In this document: piece after piece, positions 26,289 to 35,352 of the stretch
Layout: the number at the start of each line of letters is the position of its first letter
Numbering within the stretch: position 1 is the stretch's first letter
DNA from: JAEUOS01 sp040382235
GTDB lineage: Bacteria > Pseudomonadota > Gammaproteobacteria > Burkholderiales > JAEUOS01
Direction: 5' to 3'
NCBI GenBank assembly: GCA_040382235.1
Contig: JBEIFV010000006.1
Span: 1-64,000, forward strand
DNA length: 64,000 bases
Notes under the pieces: generated by a model
The model's database searches: none
What the model saw: the letters and a program-made list of their open reading frames with translations, nothing else
Told to the model about the DNA's origin: nothing
Position numbers and translations under genes: made by a program

Positions 26289-26537
26289 ATGGAAGTCGCG
26301 ATTCGCAAGATGGGAAACTCCCAGGGGGTGCTGATTCCCAAACCCCTGCTGGCGCAGCTGGGGCTCGAGGGCTCGGCGGACCTGCAGGTCCGCAACGGCG
26401 TTATCGAGATTCGCCCGGTGCGCCGCAACCCCAGGGAAGGTTGGGCGGATGACGCGAAGAAACTGGCAGCCGCCGGCGAAGGCATCGCTGTCTGGCCGGA
26501 GTTCGCCAACGAAGGGGACCGGGATTTGGCGTGGTGA
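26289..26537 (+). CDS. MazE-type AbrB-fold antitoxin
   Basis: An 82-aa protein, MEVAIRKMGNSQGVLIPKPL, the MazE signature (K-x-G-N-S-x-x-x-x-I-P), then VRNGVIEIRPVRR and an acidic tail (FANEGDRDLAW) that would occupy the MazF groove. It ends TGATG-overlapped with mazF. Intact. Confidence 0.88.
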   Translation: MEVAIRKMGNSQGVLIPKPLLAQLGLEGSADLQVRNGVIEIRPVRRNPREGWADDAKKLAAAGEGIAVWPEFANEGDRDLAW

Positions 26538-26857
26538 TGAAAACCGGCGAAATCTGGCTGGCGCAGCTCGATCCGACTGTCGGCCGGGAGATTCAGAAAA
26601 CCAGGCCGTGTGTGGTGATTTCTCCCAACGAGATGAATGAGCATCTGAGAACCGTGATCGTGGCACCCATGACGACCGGATCGCGTCCGGCGGGCTTTCG
26701 CGTCCCCTTGAGTTTCCAGGGCAAGCATGGCCTGATTGTGCTCGACCAGATTCGCACCCTGGACCACTCGCGGCTAATCAAGCGCCTGGGAGCGCTGCGG
26801 CCTCTCACCTTGGCCGCGATGCTCAAGATACTGCAGGCAATGTTTTCACCACAGTAG
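26537..26857 (+). CDS. MazF-family mRNA interferase
   Basis: A 106-aa toxin: MKTGEIWLAQLDPTVGREI, then QKTRPCVVISPNEMN and VIVAPMTTGSRPAGFRVPL, the MazF core. The start ATG at 26537 overlaps the mazE stop by 1 bp. Endoribonuclease partner of the antitoxin at 26289-26537. Second of three MazF-type modules in the window, and clearly divergent from the other two. Confidence 0.9.
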   Translation: MKTGEIWLAQLDPTVGREIQKTRPCVVISPNEMNEHLRTVIVAPMTTGSRPAGFRVPLSFQGKHGLIVLDQIRTLDHSRLIKRLGALRPLTLAAMLKILQAMFSPQ

Positions 26858-27059
26858 CCGGTCTTGAAGTCTCAAGGAACGCTGCGTGGCGGCTTTGGCG
26901 GCATCGAAGACCGCATTCGCGGGTAGACGGGTACGCAACCCGCCACAGCCCCGACGCAACCGGCACTCACGGCCGCGTTTACGCATCTAAACCCGGGGAT
27001 CGGCGCGCTGCGAGCCACACAACCGGCAAGCGCCGTCGAAATCGCGTACGAACTGGAGC

Positions 27060-27500
27060 CTACTTGTCGGTGCGCTCTTCCTCGACCGCCTTGCGCGCGC
27101 TCATGTTGAAGCGACCGTCGTAGATCGGGCGGCCACCGGTGGTCGGCCCCTGGTACTGCACGAACACCATCTGGCCGCCGGTCTCGGTGAATAGCTCTTC
27201 CTCGTAATGCGGATCGGCATAGCAGAACATGGTGCCCGGCCCATGCGTCTTGCCGCCGATGACGAACGTGCCTTCGATGATGTACCAGACCTGCGCGAAG
27301 TCGTGCTTGTGAAACGGGTGGCGCGCACCGGGCTCGTAGCGCACGATGCCGGCATTGGGCTCGGTCGGATTTTCCGGGCGCGGATGAAACATCATCTTGC
27401 CGGTTTGTCCGGGCCAGCGGATGGTCTCCCACTGGTGGTCGTCGACGTGGGTCACGCGCGGCGGCTGATGCGCCAGTGAATTTGGGTTGATGTCGCTCAT
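27060..27500 (-). CDS. cupin-domain protein
   Basis: A 146-aa single cupin: YEPGARHPFHKHDFAQVWYI with the metal-binding His cluster and Glu-like position, then GKTHGPGTMFCYADPHYEEE as the second motif. GGAGG precedes the ATG at 27500. It lies downstream of a flavin oxidoreductase and with another cupin upstream of that, in one minus-strand group. It may be a dioxygenase, isomerase or binding protein; the substrate is not evident. Confidence 0.8.
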   Translation of the reverse strand: MSDINPNSLAHQPPRVTHVDDHQWETIRWPGQTGKMMFHPRPENPTEPNAGIVRYEPGARHPFHKHDFAQVWYIIEGTFVIGGKTHGPGTMFCYADPHYEEELFTETGGQMVFVQYQGPTTGGRPIYDGRFNMSARKAVEEERTDK

Positions 27501-27632
27501 GTGCGCCTCCGTTATGCGGCTGAGTATCGATTCTAGCGCCGTGGCTGGACGCACCAGCAAAGTCAATCACCGACGGCGTCGCGCCAACTCACGCGCGGGC
27601 ACACAACACGGCTGCCAGGCGGCAGCCGCCCC

Positions 27633-29108
27633 TCAAGCCAGCTTCGCCGCCTTCTTGATCTGCGTCAGCCGCACCATCTCCGGCGACTTCTTGTAGTGCG
27701 CATCAAGCGGGTAACACCCCGACACCATGCCGTTCCTCGGCGCGGTGGTGCAATCGCTGAAGGTGCGGCACAGGCGCTTTCTTTGCATGCCGCGCCCGCT
27801 GAGCACATCGGCCGGCAATTCGGGATAGGCCAGCACCATGCGCCCGAGCCCGACCATGTCGACCCAACCCGCACGGACCACCGCCTGCGCCACGTTGGGC
27901 AGGAACTCCTGCAGGTAGGTGTAGCCGCTGCCCATGAAGGCCATGTCGGGAAATGCCGCCTTGAGATCGCGCACGGTTTCAAGATGGCGCATCACGCCGA
28001 TCAACGGGTCTTCCGGTGGCTGGTAGCCGTCCGAGGGTGGATAGAGCGCAGGCCTTGTGAGGTGGGGGTTGTAGTACGGGCTGCCCAGGGTGATGTTGAT
28101 GAGGCGAATGCCCAAACCCTTGACGATTTCCAGAAAGGCGCGCGTCTCGGACAGGTCGGCCTTGACCGGCGCGGCTTCATCGGTACCGAAGCCGTAGCGA
28201 TAAGGCAGGCAGTTCGAGAAGTCGTCCGGCACGCCTGGCCCCAGCACGTCGGGATCGGCGTTTTCAGGATCGGGCTTGAACGGCACAAAATCCAGCGCCG
28301 AAAGACGCACGCCGAGTTCGAGTTGCGGCACCTCGGCGCGAATGCCTGCCACCAGCTCGGCCAGAAAACGCGTGCGATTGGCAAGCGACCCGCCGAATTC
28401 GCCGGGGCGCGACTTGGCCGAAAGGAACTCGTGACCCAGGTAGCCGTGGCAATGCTTCAGGTCAACGAACTGGTAGCCACAATCCCAGGCGCGCTTCGCC
28501 GCAATCACGTAGTCGTCGATCAGGGCACGGATTTCGCCATCGGTGAAGAGCGGGTGATCGGCGGCCACATGAAACTTGCGGTCGAGAATCGGGTGGCGGT
28601 AAAGAATGCGCGGCTCCATGCGCGTCTTGCTGTTGGGCTTGCAAAAGCGGCCGGAGTGGGTCAGTTGCAAGCCGATCACAAGGCCGGCATCGTCACCCAT
28701 GGCCTCGCGGTGCGCGGCCACCAGGGTGTCGCGCAAGGCGGCGATGCTGGCCTGGCTGGCGGCGGTCATGGTGAGCTGGTTGGGATTGGCGCGGCCGTCG
28801 TGGCGCACCGCCACCGCTTCGCCGCCCCAGATCATCTTGGCACCGGAAAGTCCGAAATTGCGCCAGCGGCGGATGGTGTTGTCCGACGGCCTACCGTCTT
28901 CCAGACCATCCCAGCCTTCCATCGGCTGGATCGCAAAGCGATTGCCGATGGTGAATTTGCCCACCTGCAAGGCACTGCCCAGCGGCGACTGCGCGCCGGA
29001 TTCGACCGTTTCGTCACACGGCATGGCCAGGCCCAGGCGCTGCAGGTTTTCCTTGAAGCCGGCGGCGTTCTGCAACGATTTGATCTTGGCAAAGTCGCCG
29101 AATTTCAT
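27633..29108 (-). CDS. NADH:flavin oxidoreductase, Old Yellow Enzyme family
   Basis: A 491-aa FMN TIM-barrel enzyme: NRFAIQPMEGWDGLEDGRPS at the N-terminal FMN loop, VIGLQLTHSGRFCKP, DLKHCHGYLGHEFLS with the catalytic His-x-x-His-like motif, LGVRLSALDFVPF, then MGSGYTYLQEFLP and MVGLGRMVLAYPEL for phosphate binding. A Cys-containing C-terminal region (RLCRTFSDCTTAPRNG) resembles the iron-sulfur segment of the 2,4-dienoyl-CoA reductase branch, though no second enzyme domain follows. AAGGAG precedes the ATG. It would reduce an activated C=C bond. Confidence 0.88.
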   Translation of the reverse strand: MKFGDFAKIKSLQNAAGFKENLQRLGLAMPCDETVESGAQSPLGSALQVGKFTIGNRFAIQPMEGWDGLEDGRPSDNTIRRWRNFGLSGAKMIWGGEAVAVRHDGRANPNQLTMTAASQASIAALRDTLVAAHREAMGDDAGLVIGLQLTHSGRFCKPNSKTRMEPRILYRHPILDRKFHVAADHPLFTDGEIRALIDDYVIAAKRAWDCGYQFVDLKHCHGYLGHEFLSAKSRPGEFGGSLANRTRFLAELVAGIRAEVPQLELGVRLSALDFVPFKPDPENADPDVLGPGVPDDFSNCLPYRYGFGTDEAAPVKADLSETRAFLEIVKGLGIRLINITLGSPYYNPHLTRPALYPPSDGYQPPEDPLIGVMRHLETVRDLKAAFPDMAFMGSGYTYLQEFLPNVAQAVVRAGWVDMVGLGRMVLAYPELPADVLSGRGMQRKRLCRTFSDCTTAPRNGMVSGCYPLDAHYKKSPEMVRLTQIKKAAKLA

Positions 29109-29322
29109 GCGCTCAACTCCTTGGGATGGATCTGCAAGCGTTCACTACCGCCGCGCGGCTGCCGCCAACACCGCAGCAAGTCCTGCGACCGGGCGCCAGA
29201 CCGGGATCCTGTGGCGAAAAAATAAGTAACTAGCCGGTTAATTATTCCCAATTGCGCGCACGAAGTCAATCCCGGTGCATGGCAAATGCCAACCCATGCG
29301 ACCGCGCTACGTCCAAACGTGC

Positions 29323-29697
29323 TCAGAAGAACGTGTTGGGCTCAAGGAAGAAGCCGAGGATCAGCGCGCCATTCGGTGCGCTTGCCACATGCCGGCTGCC
29401 GGCCGGGCGCCACACGAAGTTGCCGACAGTCGCTTCGCCTTCGTGATCGACCAGGCTGCCCTCGAGAATCCAGCTTTGCTCGATCTTGTTGTGCCGATGA
29501 TCGGTCAGCACCGAACCCGGCTCCATTTTCGTAAGCACGGTCTGCAGGCCTGTGTCGGGATCTTCCATCAGTACCTTGATCTGGACCCCGGGAAAGCGGG
29601 TTGGCTGCCAGGGCAGCGCAGGGACGTCGATGTAGCGCGAAGACAGCGGCGCGAGCTGGGCGTGTTGTTGCTGCAAGCCGGGAGTTTGTTGAGCCAT
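29323..29697 (-). CDS. cupin-domain protein
   Basis: A 124-aa cupin: MEPGSVLTDHRHNKIEQSWIL with the metal-binding His pair and Glu, then GEATVGNFVWRPAGSRHVA. The ATG at 29697 follows GGAG. First gene of the minus-strand group cupin, flavin oxidoreductase, cupin. Likely a small metal-dependent enzyme or sensor; the role is unknown. Confidence 0.78.
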   Translation of the reverse strand: MAQQTPGLQQQHAQLAPLSSRYIDVPALPWQPTRFPGVQIKVLMEDPDTGLQTVLTKMEPGSVLTDHRHNKIEQSWILEGSLVDHEGEATVGNFVWRPAGSRHVASAPNGALILGFFLEPNTFF

Positions 29698-30049
29698 GGT
29701 GGTTCTCCATTGGTAAATGCGGCACGGTGCGATGCAGGACGCCGTCCATACGGCGCCAACGCCAGCATACCCGCAGTCCATGACGGTGCGGCCCGTCGTC
29801 GGGCAAGCCGGGCGCACATCGATACCTGTATGCGGTCTTCTATTGCCGTTTGATCCCCGGCTTGGCCCACTCCAACTGCGTTTTATCTTGACTGGGAATC
29901 GCATTCATGGACCCTATGATTGGATCGGCGCTTGTCTGTCGTGACTTTCACACAGCAAGAGTCCGCCCCCTGACCGGCTCTATGCCACCTACCTCGGCAA
30001 GCGGGCAAGCGTAGATTGAAGGCATCAATGCAGGTCGTGGGAGAGTCAC
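29698..30049. other. intergenic, no feature recognised
   Basis: This 352-bp stretch separates the minus-strand cupin group from the plus-strand VapBC-like pair and should hold both promoters. I see no clear -35/-10 pair, inverted repeat or RNA gene in it. The ribosome site GGGAG before 30050 is at its right end. Confidence 0.5.
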
Positions 30050-30271
30050 ATGAATGCGGTCATCAAGGAACGTCTGCGGGTTGATGCGCGCTGCAGGGTG
30101 GTGATTTTCGATGAGCGCCTTGAGCCCGGGGAAGAAGTCGAAGTGACTGTGCGGCCAGCGCCCGTTCGCGCCGAGGGCGCCGCCAAACCAGGCCTCTGGG
30201 AATTGGCGTCACGCATGACAATTGATGCGCCGGCTGACTACTCGGTCAATTTCGAGCAGCCCATGCGCTGA
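30050..30271 (+). CDS. small antitoxin of a PIN toxin (VapB-like)
   Basis: A 73-aa protein: MNAVIKERLRVDARCRVVIF with DERLEPGEEVEVTVRPAP, an AbrB-like or DUF2281-like N-terminal strand set, then a short helical tail (WELASRMTIDAPADYSVNF) that likely wraps the toxin. The stop codon overlaps the toxin start (TGATG). GGGAG lies just before the ATG. Confidence 0.72.
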   Translation: MNAVIKERLRVDARCRVVIFDERLEPGEEVEVTVRPAPVRAEGAAKPGLWELASRMTIDAPADYSVNFEQPMR

Positions 30272-30675
30272 TGTGGTTTCCTGATACGGGTTATCTGATA
30301 ACCCTGTTTTCGCCACGCGACGCGTTTCACGCCAAGGCCTTGCAGTTGCAGGGCTTGGCGCAGCGCGAACAACGTGTACTGGCAACCACTGACGCGGTAT
30401 TGTTCGAAGTCGGTGCGGCGTTTGCCAAAGCCGGATTTCGCGCAGTCGGCATCGCATTGATCGACACGCTGCTGAGCGATCCGCAAATGCGCATTCACAC
30501 CATCACGCCGGAACTGCGCAGCCGTGCCGTCGAGTTGTTCGCACAAAGGCCGGACAAGGAGTGGAGTCTGTGCGATTGTCTGAGTTTTGTGGTGATGGGG
30601 GACAACGCGATCGAGGCGGCATTGACGCCGGACCATCATTCTGCGCAAGCTGGATTCATTGCACTTATGCATTGA
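30271..30675 (+). CDS. PIN-domain ribonuclease toxin (VapC-like)
   Basis: A 134-aa PIN protein: WFPDTGYLITLFSPRDAF with D5, a conserved Glu in LFEVGAAFAKAG, and WSLCDCLSFVVM with the late Asp; the HHSAQAGF ending is common in this subgroup. Coupled to the antitoxin at 30050-30271. Confidence 0.85.
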   Translation: MWFPDTGYLITLFSPRDAFHAKALQLQGLAQREQRVLATTDAVLFEVGAAFAKAGFRAVGIALIDTLLSDPQMRIHTITPELRSRAVELFAQRPDKEWSLCDCLSFVVMGDNAIEAALTPDHHSAQAGFIALMH

Positions 30676-30888
30676 TGAGTGTGGTGGTCTTGCGCCGCAA
30701 GTGTTGCTCGCGCTGTGCGCCACGACCGATCATCCGGGGCGCTAGCCGGTTCGAGCATGCCGACGATCACGCAACGGTTGCAACGCGCAGAGCTAGCGCT
30801 CGACGGGCTCTACAAGGTGCGGGTGGCGGCTAGGCAACGCTGATGTTCCAGGATGCTCCCGCTGTTTCGTCGAAGGCAATTCTGCCGG

Positions 30889-30905
30889 TTATACCATTGG
30901 TATAA
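30889..30905 (+). promoter_or_regulatory. 17-bp palindromic operator TTATACCATTGGTATAA
   Basis: A perfect 8+1+8 inverted repeat that overlaps a TATAAT-like -10 box (30901-30906), about 40 bp before the antitoxin ATG at 30945. It is the likely autorepression site of the following antitoxin/MazF pair. Confidence 0.7.
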
Positions 30906-30944
30906 TCATGTGAAACCCCTCTTTTTCTGAGTCGAGGACCCAGC

Positions 30945-31190
30945 ATGCCGACAGTCAAAACCGCCATTTCGCTTGACCAGGGCCTGTTCGAACGCAGCGA
31001 GCAACTCGCCCGGGAACTCAAGCTCAGCCGCAGCGGCCTGATCGGCCAGGCGCTGGAGGAGTTCATCGCCAAGCGGCGCAACCGCGACCTGCTGGCAAGG
31101 CTCAACTTGGCGTATGCGGACACCCCGGCCGCGCCGCGGCCGGCAGCGGTGCGCGCCAAGCAGCGCAAGGTGCTCGCCGACGCATGGTGA
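30945..31190 (+). CDS. RHH-type antitoxin of a MazF toxin
   Basis: An 81-aa protein: VKTAISLDQGLFERSEQLAR, then LKLSRSGLIGQALEEFIAKR, a clear ribbon-helix-helix, with a basic C-terminal tail. It overlaps the toxin gene by 7 bp and follows the palindrome at 30889-30905, to which it presumably binds. Confidence 0.85.
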   Translation: MPTVKTAISLDQGLFERSEQLARELKLSRSGLIGQALEEFIAKRRNRDLLARLNLAYADTPAAPRPAAVRAKQRKVLADAW

Positions 31191-31534
31191 TCCGGCAGGG
31201 CGAGGTGTTCTGGATCGATCTGGGTGAGCCGCGCGGTTCGGCGCCCGGATACCGGCACCCGCATGTGGTGGTGCAGAACAATCTGTTCAATCAGAGCCGC
31301 ATCAACACCTCCGTTGTCTGCGCGATCACCTCCAACCTGGCGCGTGCGTCAGCGCCCGGCAACGTGCTGTTGCGCAAGGGCGAAGCCGGGCTGCCGCGGC
31401 CATCGGTGGTCAACGTTTCGCAGGTGTTCACCGTCGACAAGTCCGAGCTCACCGAACGCATCGGCACGCTCTCCGGCAAGCGGGTCCTTGAGATCATCGA
31501 AGGCATGAAGCTTGTGATCGAGCCGCGCGGATAG
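31184..31534 (+). CDS. MazF/PemK-family toxin
   Basis: A 116-aa toxin: VIRQGEVFWIDLGEPRGSAP, then GYRHPHVVVQNNLFN and CAITSNLARAS, the PemK/MazF barrel with the DLG and HPHVVVQN motifs typical of the subgroup with RHH antitoxins. Partner of the gene at 30945-31190. Confidence 0.9.
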   Translation: MVIRQGEVFWIDLGEPRGSAPGYRHPHVVVQNNLFNQSRINTSVVCAITSNLARASAPGNVLLRKGEAGLPRPSVVNVSQVFTVDKSELTERIGTLSGKRVLEIIEGMKLVIEPRG

Positions 31535-31620
31535 TCCAAAGCTTCGTCGGACGTATCCGGCCGGACCCGACTTCTCGCTTGGCAAGCAGCCCATGCGCCG
31601 CGCCCTTGAACAACGCTGTT

Positions 31621-33918
31621 TCAGGCCCGCCCCAGCGCCTGCAGAATCTTCACCGGTGTGATCGGCAATTCGGTGATGCGCAGACCAATCGCATCATGCA
31701 CCGCGTTCGCAACCGCGCTGGCGATCGGCAGAATCGTCGCTTCGCCCGCGCCCTTGGAGCCGAACGGCCCCGGCCCGTGCCCCTGCTCCTGGGTGATGGT
31801 GGCGAATGCGCGCGGCAGGTCTTCGGCCAATGGCACGCGATAGGTCAGCGGGTCGGCGTTGAGCAAATTGCCGCCGTCGTCGTAGATCATGCGTTCGAAC
31901 AGAACTTGGCTTAGGCCCATCAGCGCGGCGCCGTCTTCCTGGCCGCGGCATACCAGCGGGTTGATGGAACGACCGGTGTCGCCGCTGGCCACCAGTTGCA
32001 CGATGTCGAGCTTGCCGGTTTCGGTGTCAACCTCGACCTCGACTGCGGCCCAGCCGATTTCCCAGAACACGCACTGCGCCTCCAGCGGCGCATGGTGGTC
32101 GAGTGCGGGCTTGAAGAAACCGTCGGCCGAGAATTCGTAACCGGTGCCGCCGAAGTGGCGCATCACCAGCGGCCCCAGCGGCTGACGTTTCCCGCCCTGC
32201 ACGATCACGCCATCCTCAAGCCCGAGTTCGGCCAGCGGCGCCTGCATTTCCTGCGCGGCGAATTCGAGAATCTGGCGCTTCAAGGCCTCGGCCGCGCGCA
32301 TCACTGCGCGCCCCATCACCGCCACCCCCGAGCTGGCGTTGGTGCCCTGATCAAACGGCGTGAAATCGGTATTGATCGGCGCGAAGCTGACCCGCTCGAC
32401 GCGTGTACCCAGCACCTCGGCCACCACCTGCGACAGCGCGGTGTGCGCGCCCTGACCGATCTCGACGGTGCCGCACTGCAGGAAGATGTCGCCGTTGGTC
32501 GACATCTTGACGCGCGCCTGCGCCGGCTTGTTGACCCCGCCGCCATCCTTGAAACCGACGGCAATGCCCATGCCGCGCTGTTTCGGCCCGGCGCCGCTCT
32601 TCTTGCGGCCGTGATAGCCGATCGCTTCGCACACCACGTCCAGCCCCAGTTTCATGTCGCTGTCGACCCCGCTTTCGCCAGGCATGAAGGGTTCGTGCAG
32701 TTCGAGCAGATTGCGCATGCGCATCTGGTAGGGGTCGAGCCCGAGGCGGCGCGCGATCATGTCCACCTGCGATTCCGAGGCCCAGCTTGCCTGCGTGCCG
32801 CCGAAGCCGCGAAACGGCCCGGCCGGCGCGGTATTGGTCATCACGCAGGCGCAGCGGGTGTCGACATGCTGCCAGCGATAGGGGCCGGGTATGCGGTAGC
32901 CGGCCTTCTCGGCCACCAGCGGGCTGGCATCCGAATAGGCGCCGGCGTCCAGCAGGATCTCGCTGTGGCGCGCCACCAGCGTGCCGTCGGCCATCACCCC
33001 GGTTTTCAGTCGCAGGATCGCCGCATGCTGGGTGTTGGTGAGAAAGCCCTCTTCCATGGTGAGGCACAGGCGCACCGGCTTGCCCGTCATCAGCGAAAGC
33101 ATCACCGAGACTGCCTCGGTCTTGACGTTGTTCTTCGAGCCGAAGCCGCCGCCGATGTAGGGCACATGCACGGTGATGCGGTTCTCCGGCCGCTTGAACA
33201 TGCGCGCGATTTCCTTGCGCAGCGGAAACGGGTTCTGGCAGCTGGCCCACACCTCGATGCGCCCGTGGCGCGCGTCAGCCACGCTGACGAAGGGTTCGAG
33301 GTGATAGTGGGTCATGCGCGAAAAGCGGAATTCATCCTCGAACACATGGTCGCAGGCCGCGAAGCTGTCGGCGCTGCCGGTGTTGTAGGCGAACTCGTAG
33401 CAGACGTTCTTGCGTGGCCTCAACTTGGCGCTGGCGCCGGCGCCATACGGCGGCACGATGCCCAGCGGCGCTTCGGGAAACAAGGCCGGCATGTCGTCGG
33501 CCAGCGCGCGCTCGATCGAGGCAGCCACCGGCAGGTCCTCATACACCACCTTGATCGCCTGCAGGGCCGCCACCGCTTGCGCCTCGCTGTCGGCGGCCAC
33601 CGCGCACACGATGTCGCCGATGTAGCGCACCGTTTCCTGCGCCACCAGCGGTTGATCCTTGATGAAATAGCCGTATACCGGCATGGTTCCGGCGGCGATG
33701 TCGTCGCGCGTGAGCACCGCGCGCACGCCGGGCAGCGCACGCGCGGCGGCTGCATCGATCGATACCACTCGCGCGTGGGCGCGCGGGCTGCGCAGAAGCT
33801 TCGCGTGCAGCATGCCGGGCAGGACGATGTCGGGGCCGTAGACTGCGCGGCCGCCGACCTTCTCATGTGCGTCACGGCGCGGCAGCGCCATGCCGACCTG
33901 CAGCAATGGCGCATTCAT
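31621..33918 (-). CDS. molybdenum hydroxylase large subunit (xanthine dehydrogenase family)
   Basis: A 765-aa molybdopterin-cytosine-dinucleotide-binding subunit. Visible are GGRAVYGPDIVLPGMLHAKL at the N-terminus, GGGFGSKN, GPFRGFGGTQ, EIGQGAHTALSQ and SKGAGEATILP, whose Glu is the conserved catalytic residue. The CO-dehydrogenase active-site loop (AYxCSFR) is absent, so it is a hydroxylase and not a CO oxidiser. It overlaps the [2Fe-2S] subunit gene by 4 bp. Together with the next two genes it forms a three-subunit enzyme inserting water-derived oxygen into an electrophilic carbon, often of N-heteroaromatics or aldehydes. Confidence 0.93.
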   Translation of the reverse strand: MNAPLLQVGMALPRRDAHEKVGGRAVYGPDIVLPGMLHAKLLRSPRAHARVVSIDAAAARALPGVRAVLTRDDIAAGTMPVYGYFIKDQPLVAQETVRYIGDIVCAVAADSEAQAVAALQAIKVVYEDLPVAASIERALADDMPALFPEAPLGIVPPYGAGASAKLRPRKNVCYEFAYNTGSADSFAACDHVFEDEFRFSRMTHYHLEPFVSVADARHGRIEVWASCQNPFPLRKEIARMFKRPENRITVHVPYIGGGFGSKNNVKTEAVSVMLSLMTGKPVRLCLTMEEGFLTNTQHAAILRLKTGVMADGTLVARHSEILLDAGAYSDASPLVAEKAGYRIPGPYRWQHVDTRCACVMTNTAPAGPFRGFGGTQASWASESQVDMIARRLGLDPYQMRMRNLLELHEPFMPGESGVDSDMKLGLDVVCEAIGYHGRKKSGAGPKQRGMGIAVGFKDGGGVNKPAQARVKMSTNGDIFLQCGTVEIGQGAHTALSQVVAEVLGTRVERVSFAPINTDFTPFDQGTNASSGVAVMGRAVMRAAEALKRQILEFAAQEMQAPLAELGLEDGVIVQGGKRQPLGPLVMRHFGGTGYEFSADGFFKPALDHHAPLEAQCVFWEIGWAAVEVEVDTETGKLDIVQLVASGDTGRSINPLVCRGQEDGAALMGLSQVLFERMIYDDGGNLLNADPLTYRVPLAEDLPRAFATITQEQGHGPGPFGSKGAGEATILPIASAVANAVHDAIGLRITELPITPVKILQALGRA

Positions 33919-34421
33919 GCTGCCGCCTCTTCGCGCAGGACCTGCGCCGCTTGTTCGACCGCCTCGATGATCAGCGCATAGCCGGTGCAGCGGCACACGT
34001 TGGAACTGATCCATTCGACAATCGTTTCACGGTCCGGCGCGGGATGACGGTCCAGCAGCGCCTTGGTCAGCAGCACCATCCCTGCCGTGCAGTAGCCGCA
34101 CTGGAAGGCGCTGCGTTCGACAAAGGCCTGCTGGATCGCATGCAGGCGCCCGTCCGTTGCAAGCCCTTCGATGGAGAGCACCTCGCGCCCCTGCACCTGG
34201 AATGCGAAGGTCGAGCAACTGGCGGCCGGCTCGCCATCGATCAGGGTGACGCAGGCGCCACACACGCCGCGCGAACAACCCAGCTTGGTGCCGGTAAGAG
34301 CAAGGTCGTCATGCAACAGGTCGGCCAGGGTGCGCGCCACCGGCACCGTGCATTGCGTGGCGCGACCGTTGAGGGTGAACTTCAGCGCAACTTCAGTGAC
34401 AGCAATCGGGGTATCAGCCAT
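33915..34421 (-). CDS. molybdenum hydroxylase [2Fe-2S] subunit
   Basis: A 168-aa subunit with both clusters visible. The plant-type site is C49, C54, C57 and C69 (GCSRGVCGAC...C); the second is C108, C111, C143 and C145 (CGYC...CRC). Length is normal for the small subunit. Overlaps the FAD subunit gene by 8 bp and the large subunit gene by 4 bp. Confidence 0.95.
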   Translation of the reverse strand: MADTPIAVTEVALKFTLNGRATQCTVPVARTLADLLHDDLALTGTKLGCSRGVCGACVTLIDGEPAASCSTFAFQVQGREVLSIEGLATDGRLHAIQQAFVERSAFQCGYCTAGMVLLTKALLDRHPAPDRETIVEWISSNVCRCTGYALIIEAVEQAAQVLREEAAA

Positions 34422-35274
34422 GGGCGGCTCCTGCAAGTTGGCGCGACAACAGGGCGGCGCCTGCGGCAACCGCATAGGAATGGGTGACCACCGGGTCCGC
34501 GAACGACGCCGGCAACTGCGCGAACGCATCGTGCGCGACGTTGCGCGCCACTGCCGCCACCTGCGCCAGATCGGCAGCCGGCAGCGCCAACTCAAGAACC
34601 ACCGGAGGCAGGTACTCGGTCGCCACGGCGCAGCGCAGCAGCAGGCCGCCGGCATTGCGAGAAAGGCTGGTCGCCAGCGTGATCAGCGGGCGCATCGAAC
34701 GCTCGTAGCCGTACCAGAGCAGATCGGTGGTGTCGATGCGGATCCTGGTGAGAAGCGACCGCGGCGGTGCGCGTCCGGCCCAGAGGTCCGGCACTGTCAA
34801 GCTGCGGGAACCGGAAGCGCTGGCGAATTCAAGGCTGGCCCCGAGCGCGGTGAGCAACACCGGTCCCTCGTATCGGGCGCGTCGCGCCATCAGGTTGCCG
34901 CCCAGGGTGGCGGTGAAGCGGATGCGCGGGTTGGCGATGCGCTCCCAGGCCTTCGCAAACCCCGGCGCGCGCGCCAGCACTGCGCCGTGCGTGCAGCCCA
35001 GACCGTGGGTGACGGCGGCGCCGATATCGAGCAAATGCGAATCCGCTTCGATGCCGCGCAATTCTTCCACCCGTGCCAGATCCACGATCGCGCGCGGATT
35101 CAAACCCTCGTTGAAACATGCCACCAGGTCGGTGCCGCCCGCCAGCGCTACTGGATGGTCAGCACTGGCAAGCGCGGCCAGCGCCTCGGCCACGGAAGCC
35201 GGCTGGTACAACCTGAAGGGCGCCAGGCTGCGCGCCGAAGTTGCCACCATTCCGGCGGCGGAAACCAATTGCAT
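34414..35274 (-). CDS. molybdenum hydroxylase FAD-binding subunit
   Basis: A 286-aa subunit of the CoxM type: FRLYQPASVAEALAALAS, then the FAD loop HPVALAGGTDLVACFNEG, and RFTATLGGNLMARRARY as the second FAD motif. The ATG at 35274 begins the normal N-terminus. Order in transcription is FAD, [2Fe-2S], Mo subunit, as in many such enzymes. Confidence 0.92.
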   Translation of the reverse strand: MQLVSAAGMVATSARSLAPFRLYQPASVAEALAALASADHPVALAGGTDLVACFNEGLNPRAIVDLARVEELRGIEADSHLLDIGAAVTHGLGCTHGAVLARAPGFAKAWERIANPRIRFTATLGGNLMARRARYEGPVLLTALGASLEFASASGSRSLTVPDLWAGRAPPRSLLTRIRIDTTDLLWYGYERSMRPLITLATSLSRNAGGLLLRCAVATEYLPPVVLELALPAADLAQVAAVARNVAHDAFAQLPASFADPVVTHSYAVAAGAALLSRQLAGAAHG

Positions 35275-35352
35275 GCTTGCTCTCCTGCTAGCCGCACCAG
35301 CGCGCGTTGCCGATTCGATTGTCAGGCGCGCCGGGGCCGGCAACGCCTGTGT

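Noticed and set aside
31621..33918. CO dehydrogenase large subunit
   Set aside because: The gene resembles coxL but the AYxCSFR active-site loop of form I CO dehydrogenase is missing, so a general molybdenum hydroxylase is the better call.
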